Assembly (NCBI GenBank): GCA_044433065.1
Contig: JAWXUA010000066.1
Span: 1 to 14,772 of the forward strand
Length of the DNA stretch: 14,772 bases
Source: Nitratidesulfovibrio sp044433065
GTDB lineage: Bacteria; Desulfobacterota; Desulfovibrionia; Desulfovibrionales; Desulfovibrionaceae
Direction of reading: 5' to 3'
In this document: piece after piece, positions 1 through 6,791 of the stretch
Layout: each line of letters begins with the position of its first letter
How positions within the stretch are numbered: the first letter of the stretch is position 1
Made by a program: the position numbers and the translations under genes
The notes under the pieces: generated by a model
Told to the model about the DNA's origin: nothing
The model's database searches: none
Seen by the model: the letters and a program-made list of their open reading frames with translations, nothing else

Positions 1-27
1 TGTCTACCTAATTGGGGGCATATCAGT

Positions 28-78
28 CTGGGGGAGGGAGAAAACTTTTTCAAAAGTTTTCTCCCTCCCCCAGTTTTT
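28..78 (+). terminator. Strong intrinsic terminator of an upstream off-window gene
   Basis: A perfect inverted repeat pairs 28-48 with 53-73 (21 bp, GC-rich base and AT-rich top, 4-nt loop) and is followed by five T at 74-78. The reverse strand has no T run after the stem, so it serves plus-strand transcripts entering from the left. Long G5AG3-type stems like this are, as I recall, a common terminator form in Desulfovibrio genomes. Confidence 0.85.
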
Positions 79-150
79 CAAAAAAAATAAAAAAAGTGCA
101 TTTTTTACTTGCCAAGTCCGAAGGCCTTTGCTAGATACGTCTTCTCGCAC

Positions 151-242
151 GGAGAGGTGTCCGAGCTGGCCGAAGGAGCACGATTGGAAATCGTGTGTAC
201 CCTAACCCGGTACCAAGAGTTCGAATCTCTTCCTCTCCGCCA
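151..242 (+). tRNA. tRNA-Ser (anticodon GGA), class II with long variable arm, CCA encoded
   Basis: The acceptor stem GGAGAGG (151-157) pairs fully with CCTCTCC (232-238), followed by discriminator G239 and encoded CCA at 240-242. The anticodon stem is CACGA (179-183) with TCGTG (191-195), and the 7-nt loop places GGA at 186-188, reading the serine codons UCC and UCU. A long variable arm (about 196-214) identifies a class II tRNA. The T arm is AAGAG/CTCTT (215-219/227-231) around loop TTCGAAT. It lies just upstream of the SRP RNA gene. Confidence 0.96.
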
Positions 243-265
243 TTTAGCTTCGAGCTAAAAGGTTT
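243..265 (+). terminator. Possible weak terminator after tRNA-Ser
   Basis: TTTAGCT (243-249) pairs with AGCTAAA (253-259) over a 3-nt loop, and AGG then five T (about 263-267) follow. The stem is short and AT-rich, so it may act as a processing or weak termination signal between the tRNA and the SRP RNA. Confidence 0.4.
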
Positions 266-327
266 TTCGCAAAGATAATGTGCCAGCATTATCTACGCCC
301 ACATCGCCCCTACGGGGTAAAGGTGTA

Positions 328-413
328 GGGAGTCGGGCGGCGGCAACGCTGCCAACTCCGCCAGGTCCGAAAGGAAGCAACGGCAACAGTTGTTGACGGG
401 TGTCCGACTCCCC
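328..413 (+). ncRNA. ffs: Signal recognition particle RNA, small bacterial (4.5S) type
   Basis: This RNA is the scaffold of the signal recognition particle. It binds Ffh and, with FtsY, targets nascent membrane and secreted proteins. The conserved Ffh-binding core is visible at about 362-380: AGGTCC, a GNRA-type tetraloop GAAA, then GGAAGCA. The terminal helix is exact, GGGAGTCGG (328-336) with CCGACTCCC (404-412), giving a roughly 85-nt hairpin that lacks the Alu domain. This is the form usual in Gram-negative bacteria. It sits downstream of tRNA-Ser and is followed at once by a terminator. Exact transcript ends are inferred from the pairing. Confidence 0.93.
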
Positions 414-463
414 AAAGCCGCAAGAGCAATCTTGCGGCTTTGTCCGTTTTGTGGGCTTTTTTT
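414..463 (+). terminator. Terminator of the SRP RNA gene
   Basis: AAAGCCGCAAG (414-424) pairs with CTTGCGGCTTT (431-441) over a 6-nt loop, starting one base after the SRP RNA helix. T-rich sequence follows, including TTTT at 447-450 and a T7 run at 457-463. It also separates the SRP RNA from the convergent MGMT gene that ends at 493. Confidence 0.7.
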
Positions 464-492
464 ATTTGTCCTATTCTTTGATAAAGAGCCGG

Positions 493-1119
493 CTAAGCCT
501 TTTCATGCCTTAAAAGCCACGCTTTAAGCGGCAGCCCAGCGCGGGTAAAAGCCTTGCGGTGGGCGACCTTTTCTTCTTTGCTTACGAGTTGCACAGCATC
601 ACGCTTCTGCCGTTCTTTATCCATACCGCTTGCCGAGAAACCGCCCAAACCTTGAGCCCCAAGTACGCGGTGTCAGGGCACAATGAGGGGCCACGGATTA
701 GCCGACATGGCTGAACCCACAGCACGCGCGGCCTTGGGTGAGCCTGCTAGCGCGGCGAGCTGTCCGTAGGTCACGGTTTGTCCGTGTCCGACGTGTTCGT
801 ATAAGGTCTGCAGAACGCGCTTTCGAAAGGGTGGCATAGCGTGCCAAGAGAGCGGAATATCCGCGCAGACAGCGTGCCAGTCCAGAAAATCACCAGTGAC
901 ATATCTTTCTAATCCTATCTTAATCTGCTTTCCATACGCACTTATATTCTCAGACGCCTTATATTCTCCCTTTCCTGCATCATGTTCAAGTGCTTCCGTC
1001 CACAACATATCGATGCTTTGTAAAAAAAGTTCGTCATTATTGTCCCACCAATGTAGGCGCAGGATGATGGGGTCTACGACGAGCATCTCGCTGAATGTCG
1101 TGTGGCTTTGTGTGTTCAT
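493..1119 (-). CDS. ogt: O6-alkylguanine-DNA alkyltransferase with in-frame UGA at the catalytic Cys codon (candidate selenoprotein)
   Basis: MGMT/Ogt enzymes repair O6-alkylguanine by moving the alkyl group irreversibly onto an active-site Cys. Here that codon is TGA (complement of 673-675), codon 149, within P-TGA-HRV where the family has PCHRV. The active-site register is intact: Y118, R132 (arginine finger), N141 and residue 149 have the same spacing as human Y114, R128, N137 and C145. After the TGA the frame runs 59 more codons to TAG (493-495) and keeps family features: HRVLGAQ, GGFSASG and a C-terminal AWLLRHE whose Glu (206) can be the tetrad acid. SECIS-like hairpins follow the TGA. 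The product would be 208 residues with Sec149. Compared with typical members there is an insertion of about 30 Lys/Arg-rich residues between GGFSASG and AWLLRHE. The start is ATG (1117-1119) with a weak AAAGAG upstream. It lies 49 nt downstream of the radical SAM gene. The alternative is a nonsense mutation (TGC or TGT to TGA) in a recent pseudogene. Confidence 0.8.
640..671 (-). promoter_or_regulatory. Candidate bacterial SECIS element downstream of the UGA
   Basis: Two overlapping hairpins can form on the coding (minus) strand just after the UGA. In the first, GCTCAA (657-652) pairs with TTGGGC (648-643, one G-U pair) over loop GGU, beginning 21 nt after the UGA, with an ACC/GGT lower stem (671-669/642-640). 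In the second, ACCGC (671-667) pairs with GCGGT (644-640) and CTTG (663-660) with CAAG (654-651) over loop GGGCT. Both put G at the first loop positions, as in the bacterial SECIS model I recall (short upper stem, G-led loop, roughly 16-37 nt from the UGA). The first fits that spacing better. No folding program was run. Confidence 0.55.
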
Positions 1120-1168
1120 GGTGTCTACTCTTTTATTTGACGTGTATCTATCCTTGTTCCCCCCCCAG

Positions 1169-2203
1169 CTACTTCCTTACATAAAAGCTATTCATCTCCC
1201 TTAATTCCTCCAAAGCGAGCTCCAATGCTCCTAATTTCTTTTTCGACATATCTGCAGGGTTATCGAACCACAGGGGACGGTCCACGGCGGTCCAATCACC
1301 AGAGGCACGGCAGCCTTGCCAGAGATTGGGGCGGCGCATGGCAAGATCGATGTCGCGGATGAGATCGGGCTTTTCTGCGGCCCATAGTGGGGCTACAAGC
1401 TCTTCAAGCTCGGGGTCACCGGTGAGCCGGTGGACGACGATATCGGGGCGGAGCATACACAGCGCTTCGACGAGGATGTCGATGTAGGCTTGTCTGGTGA
1501 GTGGGGTGTAGTCGCCACGAGCGTAGAGGTCTGCGAGGGCAGTGTTGTGGCAGACGTAGAGGTTATGGAATTTAATGCCAAGGATGGGGAGCCCATTGAG
1601 CCATTGGACGGTTTCGAGCATTTGTGAGGGGGTCTCGTTGGGTAGACCAAAGATGACGTGAGCGCAGACACGGATGCCACGGGCGGCGGCTTCGGTGATG
1701 GCCCAAGCGGAAGCGGCGGCATTGTGACGTCTGTTGATGAGGTGCAGGGTTTGGTCGTGAGCTGTTTGCACACCAAGTTCGAGCCATGTTTCGGGCAGTC
1801 TGGATGCAGCGAGAATGTCGAGCTTTTGGGCGTCGAGGCAGTCAGGACGGGTGCCGATGGAAATACCCATGGCGTCGGGCAGAGATTGCACGGTATCCAT
1901 GAGCGAGGCGAGGCGTTCAGCTGGTCCGTAGGTATTGGAAAAGGACTGAAGATAGGCTATGTAGGCTTGCTTGCGGCCTGATTGGGCGTAGCGGTCGCGC
2001 CAGATATTCCATTGGTCGTGGAGTGAGGTGCCAGAGAGGGCCATGCCTGAACCGGAACCTGCGGCGTTGCAAAAAATACAGCCACCACGGGATAAGGTGC
2101 CGTCACGGTTGGGACAGCCGGAACCAGCATCCAGAGGGATTTTCTGTGCACGTGTGCCGAGTCTATGGCGAAAATACGCTGGTAAAGAATTGAATATATT
2201 CAC
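1169..2203 (-). CDS. Radical SAM protein, YhcC/YtqA (TIGR01212) family
   Basis: A 344-residue predicted cytosolic radical SAM protein. The cluster-binding cysteines are C30, C42 and C45 in CPNRDGTLSRGGCIFC, a C-X11-C-X2-C arrangement typical of the YhcC/TIGR01212 family rather than the classic CX3CX2C. The downstream QSFSNTYGP stretch (about 86-94), GTRPDC (about 117-122) and ELGVQT (about 142-147) also fit the family, as does the length (usually just over 300). The cellular substrate is, to my knowledge, not settled. The start is GTG (2201-2203): an in-frame TAA lies nine codons upstream with no other standard start between, and AAGG sits 6 nt before the GTG. It is the first gene of a minus-strand pair with the MGMT gene and diverges from mreB. 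On the coding strand a G8 tract follows its TAG stop. Confidence 0.9.
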   Translation of the reverse strand: MNIFNSLPAYFRHRLGTRAQKIPLDAGSGCPNRDGTLSRGGCIFCNAAGSGSGMALSGTSLHDQWNIWRDRYAQSGRKQAYIAYLQSFSNTYGPAERLASLMDTVQSLPDAMGISIGTRPDCLDAQKLDILAASRLPETWLELGVQTAHDQTLHLINRRHNAAASAWAITEAAARGIRVCAHVIFGLPNETPSQMLETVQWLNGLPILGIKFHNLYVCHNTALADLYARGDYTPLTRQAYIDILVEALCMLRPDIVVHRLTGDPELEELVAPLWAAEKPDLIRDIDLAMRRPNLWQGCRASGDWTAVDRPLWFDNPADMSKKKLGALELALEELREMNSFYVRK

Positions 2204-2515
2204 GATATGCCTTATGTATGGGGCTTGTTTATAGCGGGCTTGAGCTGTACCTATGGTGGGAGCTGTAGCGGCGAAAGGCCATGATATGTATACTTGGTCT
2301 TGGACGTTAGCTTGTTATACGGAATAGGAAAAATATGTGTCAATGGCAAAATAGAGTGCAAAATGGACTTGCCAGAGGGTACTAGAATAGGTCAAGTAAG
2401 GGAACCAATAGTAACGTGGTAACGTTTGCGGAAAAGTGAGCCTTATTTCTCATGGCGCTTTTCCCAGCACGACCTTCATATAGATGTACCAACTGTTTTT
2501 ACCAAGTAGGATTTT
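2204..2515. other. Divergent intergenic region between radical SAM gene and mreB
   Basis: These 312 bases must hold the promoters for both divergent units. I find no convincing sigma70 pair on either strand. A TATACT-like hexamer at 2289-2294 and a loose TTGGTC/TATACG pair near 2291-2319 are too weak to call. No open frame with a ribosome binding site and no strong hairpin were seen. A Shine-Dalgarno-like AGGA (2508-2511) precedes the mreB ATG. Confidence 0.6.
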
Positions 2516-3556
2516 ATGGCGAAAATTTTAGATATGATGCTCGGCATGTTCTCCAGTGACTTAGCCATCGACCTTGGCACAGCCAATACCTGTGTGTATG
2601 TGAAAGGACAGGGCATTGTCTTGCGCGAACCATCTGTGGTTGCAGTGAAAAAGGACAATCGTGGTAATAATGTTGTGCTGGCTGTGGGCCGCGATGCAAA
2701 GCGCATGCTTGGCCGTACACCGGGCAATATTGAAGCCATCCGTCCTATGAAAGATGGCGTTATCGCCAACTTCGAGATTACCGAAGCCATGCTGCGTCAC
2801 TTCATCATGAAGGCCCATAATTCTCGCCGCTTAGTGCGTCCTCGCATCATGATTTGCGTGCCAACAGGCATTACTCAAGTGGAAAAGCGTGCGGTTAAAG
2901 AATCGGCACAAAGCGCTGGTGCACGCGAAGTCTATTTAATTGAAGAGCCCATGGCCGCAGCTATCGGTGCGAATTTGCCAATTCAAGAAGCGACCGCCAA
3001 CATGGTCGTCGACATCGGTGGTGGTACCACTGAAGTTGCCGTCATTTCCTTGTCAGGCATCGTGTATGCACGTTCGGTGCGCATTGGTGGCGACAAGATG
3101 GATGAAGCCATCATGACCTATGTTAAACGCAAGTATAACATGCTTATTGGCGAGTCCACAGCGGAAGAGATTAAAATCAATATTGCGTCTGCGGCTGAGC
3201 TCAATCCAGAACTTGAGGTTGAGGTTAAGGGTCGCGACTTGATTACGGGTATTCCACAGAATATCGTCATCACGTCGTCGGAAATCCGGTCGGCTATTGC
3301 AGAACAAGTTGATGGCATTGTACAAGCTGTGCGTATTGCCCTTGAACAGACACCACCAGCTTTGTCCGCTGATATTGTGGACCGCGGCATTGTGCTCACT
3401 GGTGGCGGTGGCCTCTTAAAGGGCCTTGATGAACTGTTGCGTGCGGAAACGTCCTTGCCTATTACAGTCATGGAAGATGCGCTTTCAGCCGTTGTTTTGG
3501 GCACGGGCCGAGCCTTAGATAATATTGATATTCTTAAAGAGGTTTGCGTAGACTAA
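2516..3556 (+). CDS. mreB: Rod-shape determining protein MreB (bacterial actin)
   Basis: MreB polymerises with ATP under the inner membrane and directs lateral wall synthesis by the elongasome. The 346-residue length is normal. Actin-fold motifs are intact: phosphate-1 loop DLGTANT (19-25), IEEPMAAAIG (142-151), phosphate-2 loop DIGGGTTEV (166-174) and adenosine motif TGGGGLLKG (295-303). The N-terminus MAKILDMMLGMFSSD resembles the amphipathic membrane-binding segment seen in Gram-negative MreBs. ATG is preceded by AAGTAGGA. It is the first gene of the shape cluster, and the mreC GTG begins one base after its TAA, indicating translational coupling. Confidence 0.98.
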   Translation: MAKILDMMLGMFSSDLAIDLGTANTCVYVKGQGIVLREPSVVAVKKDNRGNNVVLAVGRDAKRMLGRTPGNIEAIRPMKDGVIANFEITEAMLRHFIMKAHNSRRLVRPRIMICVPTGITQVEKRAVKESAQSAGAREVYLIEEPMAAAIGANLPIQEATANMVVDIGGGTTEVAVISLSGIVYARSVRIGGDKMDEAIMTYVKRKYNMLIGESTAEEIKINIASAAELNPELEVEVKGRDLITGIPQNIVITSSEIRSAIAEQVDGIVQAVRIALEQTPPALSADIVDRGIVLTGGGGLLKGLDELLRAETSLPITVMEDALSAVVLGTGRALDNIDILKEVCVD

Positions 3557-3557
3557 C

Positions 3558-4460
3558 GTGACACCGCGTCGTCTTATCCTTTTATTGATTTTGTGTCTTT
3601 TGGCCTATTTGGGCCTATACACATGGAATCAACGCACAAGCGCCCTTGACCGCTTGGCCGCACATACCGGCCTTGAGGCCATTGGTGCTGTGTTGCGTCC
3701 TGTGGCTTGGGTTCATGAAACTGTGGACAGAAATTGGGACAATTACGTTTCCCTCGTCAATGCGCGTGATGAACTCTTTGAGACACAGGCAAAGCTTGAG
3801 CTTGTGACCATTGAATTGGCACGGCGCAATGAAGATGCCGCAGAGCTTGTGCGCTTGCGTGCTTTGTTGACTTTGGGCGTGCCCCCAGAGTGGGAGACCG
3901 TGGGTGCAAGGGTTTTAGCCTCGCGCCTTGGCCTCAATGGCATGCACGAGACCATGACCATCGACCATGGTTATCTCAGCGGCGGTGGGGCTGGTGTGCC
4001 TGTGGCGACGCATGAGGGCATTGTAGGGCGTATATTGCGCTCTGGACCGCTTACAGCCACGGTATTGTTGGCCATTGACCCTGATAGTCGTATTGCCGTC
4101 ATAAGCCAAGATAGCCGCACTCAGGGCATTCTTGTGGGTGGCGGTGTTGGTGCGCCCATGGACTTGAAATACGTGCCTATCAATAACGCTTTGAGGACTG
4201 GTGAAGTTCTAGTCACGTCTGGCCTTGACGGTGTCTATCCTAAGGGTATTCCTGTAGCGCGTGTTGTGCAAAATAGCATGTCAAGCTCCACCATGTTCCA
4301 GTGCGTTACAGCGACGCCAACGACTGATATCAATGCTTTGGAAGAGGTGCTTTTATTGCAGGCACCGACGCAGCAATATTTGCCTTTGCGCTATGAGGAA
4401 CCTCTGGCTGCCCAGAATAGTGCTGCAATTGCTACAGATGAGCAGGCACCAAAGCCATGA
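3558..4460 (+). CDS. mreC: Rod-shape determining protein MreC
   Basis: A 300-residue bitopic inner-membrane protein that links cytoplasmic MreB to PBP2 and RodA in the periplasm. It has a short basic N-terminus (MTPRR), one membrane helix (about 5-20), a heptad-like coiled coil (about 65-105, with LVNARDELFETQAKLELV), and the beta-rich MreC core from about 110. Within that core, GLNGMHETMTID, SGPLTATVLLAIDPDSRIAV and TSGLDGVYPKGIPVA are recognisable family stretches. The Ala/Gln-rich tail is low-complexity. The start is GTG at 3558-3560, chosen because it lies 1 nt after the mreB stop and gives the membrane anchor at once. The stop overlaps the next gene (ATGA, 4457-4460). Confidence 0.95.
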   Translation: MTPRRLILLLILCLLAYLGLYTWNQRTSALDRLAAHTGLEAIGAVLRPVAWVHETVDRNWDNYVSLVNARDELFETQAKLELVTIELARRNEDAAELVRLRALLTLGVPPEWETVGARVLASRLGLNGMHETMTIDHGYLSGGGAGVPVATHEGIVGRILRSGPLTATVLLAIDPDSRIAVISQDSRTQGILVGGGVGAPMDLKYVPINNALRTGEVLVTSGLDGVYPKGIPVARVVQNSMSSSTMFQCVTATPTTDINALEEVLLLQAPTQQYLPLRYEEPLAAQNSAAIATDEQAPKP

Positions 4461-4942
4461 GAAATACAAGCTTTACGTGGAGTTCGTGTTTCTTTTGGTT
4501 GGGCCTTTTTGTTGTAGGCATTTATGGGCAATACCTTGTGGCTGGCTTGGACGTGCTGTGCCTCGCCTTCATATGGACCCTACATGATGAGCGTTGGTCA
4601 CGCTTTTTGTGGCTCATGCCTGTGCTGATTGTATTGCAAGAGGGTGGCGGCTCCATGGACTTTGGCACAAGCATTGTGTGGTATGCTGCCATGCTTAGCT
4701 TGTTTTTGCTTGGCCGCTGTATTTTTGCTGTGGAAAGCATTGTCTTCATGCTCGCGTTTAGTTTGGGTATGGGCGTCATTCATTATATTTTATTGAGTTT
4801 TATGACAGGTTTACAGAAGATTAACGTGACAGGCAGCAGCCTTGTTCACGGCAGTATTTTACAGGCCATTTGTGTTTTGGTTTTATGGGGTCTTGTGACC
4901 ATCACGCGTCAAAGGTTTATGAAACATGCGCATACAGTATGA
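4457..4942 (+). CDS. mreD: MreD-like polytopic membrane protein
   Basis: A 161-residue, very hydrophobic protein with about five predicted membrane helices (roughly 11-28, 30-42, 50-60, 72-103 and 132-150) and a short basic C-terminus (TRQRFMKHAHTV). The size, topology and position between mreC and mrdA are those of MreD, the membrane partner of MreC. The sequence itself shows little that is diagnostic, so the call leans on context. ATG overlaps the mreC stop by 4 nt, and the 3' end overlaps the mrdA start by 17 nt, so translation of mreC, mreD and mrdA is probably coupled. Confidence 0.75.
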   Translation: MRNTSFTWSSCFFWLGLFVVGIYGQYLVAGLDVLCLAFIWTLHDERWSRFLWLMPVLIVLQEGGGSMDFGTSIVWYAAMLSLFLLGRCIFAVESIVFMLAFSLGMGVIHYILLSFMTGLQKINVTGSSLVHGSILQAICVLVLWGLVTITRQRFMKHAHTV

Positions 4943-6722
4943 GTCAGAAGGCTTTCAACCACCGCGCCATGGCTTGATTTTATTGCAAGCCTTGGTGCTC
5001 TTTTTGTTTGTACTTTTTTTGACGCGTTTTTGGTATTTACAAGTCCATCGTGGCGAAGAACTGGCGCAACAAGCAACACGCAACCATATCCGGCACGAGC
5101 GCATTTATGCAGCACGGGGCCTTATTCACGATAGAAATGGCTTGCTCCTTGCTGGCAATAGACCTGCATTTAATCTGGCCTTAGTGCGCGAAGATTGCCG
5201 CGATATTCCGACCACATTGGCACAAGTTGCTGACTGGGCCAATGTGCCTGTTGAGGACATGCAGGCTAAATATGATAAGGCTGTGCGCCGTGTGAAGCCC
5301 TTTGAGCCGCTGGTGCTCATGGACGATATTTCCTTTGGCCTTTTGACTCAGATGGAAGCTTCGCTGCTACATTGGCCCGGTCTTGAAGTCATGTCCACAA
5401 GCAAGCGCATGTATCCGCAAGGACCGCTCTACGCTCATATCCTTGGCTATGTGGCTGAGGCCAATGAGCAAGAATTGCGTGCTGACGAGAACTTGTCCTT
5501 GGGCGACTTTGTGGGCAAGCAAGGTCTTGAGCTTGTGTATGAGAAGTATGTGCGTGGGCAGAAGGGCCTATATGAGATGGAAGTCAATGTGCTTGGCCGT
5601 AAGATGGCGAGAAGGCTGCAAAAAGCTCCGTCCAGTGGCCATGATATTGTGCTGAGCCTTGATAATGATTTACAGCGTGCGGCCCGTGAAGCTTTGGGTG
5701 ATCAGGCTGGTAGCATTGTTGTCATGGACCCTGATACAGGGAAATTGCTGGCTCTTGTGACCACGCCTGCTTACGATAATAATGCCTTTGCCGCTGGTCT
5801 GTCGCAAAAAGAATGGGCTGCTTTGCGCGATGACCCATTCCATCCCATGCAGAACCGAAGCATCCAAAGTACGTATCCCCCAGCGTCCTTGTGGAAACTC
5901 ATGATGACAGGGCTTTTCCTGCAAGAAGGGATTTCGCCCAAAGAAAAAGTTTTTTGCAATGGCCAGATGAAGCTCGGCAACCAAGTCTTCCGCTGCTGGA
6001 AGAAGTGGGGCCATGGCAAGGTGGCCATGGACGAAGCTATTAAGGTTTCGTGCGACGTATATTATTATGAAATGGCCAACCGTGTAGGCATTGATAAGAT
6101 TGCAGAATTTGCTAAAGCGTGCGGCTTTGGTGCGCCCACGGGCATCAATTTGCCCCATGAGGCTTCTGGTCTTGTGCCAACTCGTGAGTGGAAAAAACGT
6201 CGCTTTAAAGAACCTTGGTATGGCGGTGAAACGCTCAACGTGTCCATTGGTCAGGGCTATACCTTAGTCACCCCTTTGCAGATGGCGACATTCATCGCTT
6301 CTGTGGTCAATGGTGGTCAATTGTTGACGCCGAGCCTTCTTTTAGATGAGCCTGTTATGGTGCGTGGTACAACGCCCATGAGCAAGCTTGCACGTAAATT
6401 TGTCATTGATAGTATGCGTATGGCTGTGGAAGAAAAGCATGGCACAGCGGCTGTATTGCGCCGTAAAGACGCTGTTATTGGCGGCAAGACAGGCACTGCG
6501 CAGGTTGTGCGTATTGTGGGTGATAAACGCCTCAAGAAAGAAGAGATGGAATATTTACATCGCGACCACGCATGGATTGGTGCTTGGGGCGAGAAAGATG
6601 GCAAACGCTATGTTGTGGTATGTTTGGTGGAACATGGTGGCGGTGGCTCGTCTACTGCTGGTCCTATTGCCAAACAGGTTTTTGCCAAGCTTTTTGATGA
6701 GGAAGAGAACCATGGTAGTTAA
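4926..6722 (+). CDS. mrdA: Penicillin-binding protein 2, peptidoglycan D,D-transpeptidase
   Basis: This 598-residue class B PBP crosslinks new peptidoglycan during elongation and pairs with RodA. Order of parts: a cytoplasmic tail, one membrane helix (about 20-38), the dimerisation/pedestal domain (about 55-230) with RGLIHDRNGLLLAGNRP, and the transpeptidase domain. Catalytic motifs are intact: SLWK (nucleophile S321, K324) in the PPASLWKL context, SCD (375-377, the SxN position, where SxD is usual for PBP2) and KTGTAQ (521-526). The start ATG at 4926 lies inside the 3' end of the mreD-like gene. Its length matches the family. Confidence 0.97.
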   Translation: MRIQYESEGFQPPRHGLILLQALVLFLFVLFLTRFWYLQVHRGEELAQQATRNHIRHERIYAARGLIHDRNGLLLAGNRPAFNLALVREDCRDIPTTLAQVADWANVPVEDMQAKYDKAVRRVKPFEPLVLMDDISFGLLTQMEASLLHWPGLEVMSTSKRMYPQGPLYAHILGYVAEANEQELRADENLSLGDFVGKQGLELVYEKYVRGQKGLYEMEVNVLGRKMARRLQKAPSSGHDIVLSLDNDLQRAAREALGDQAGSIVVMDPDTGKLLALVTTPAYDNNAFAAGLSQKEWAALRDDPFHPMQNRSIQSTYPPASLWKLMMTGLFLQEGISPKEKVFCNGQMKLGNQVFRCWKKWGHGKVAMDEAIKVSCDVYYYEMANRVGIDKIAEFAKACGFGAPTGINLPHEASGLVPTREWKKRRFKEPWYGGETLNVSIGQGYTLVTPLQMATFIASVVNGGQLLTPSLLLDEPVMVRGTTPMSKLARKFVIDSMRMAVEEKHGTAAVLRRKDAVIGGKTGTAQVVRIVGDKRLKKEEMEYLHRDHAWIGAWGEKDGKRYVVVCLVEHGGGGSSTAGPIAKQVFAKLFDEEENHGS

Positions 6723-6791
6723 AGCAATAGTATGCCATGGTCGTTACAGGGACATTATGCTAGGAAAATCCATGATCGCGAGGGTGCAAGC

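Noticed and set aside
676..1119. MGMT as a normal 148-residue protein ending at the TGA
   Set aside because: It would end one residue before the catalytic position and lose the conserved HRV and C-terminal motifs, which are present in frame after the TGA.
493..1119. MGMT as an ordinary pseudogene
   Set aside because: The TGA falls precisely on the catalytic Cys codon, no other disruption exists, motifs on both sides are intact and SECIS-like hairpins follow. It is still possible, but less likely.
6732..6791. Longer RodA N-terminus from ATG 6732
   Set aside because: The extra 20 residues do not look like RodA and lack a ribosome binding site, whereas GAGGG lies 7 nt before ATG 6792.
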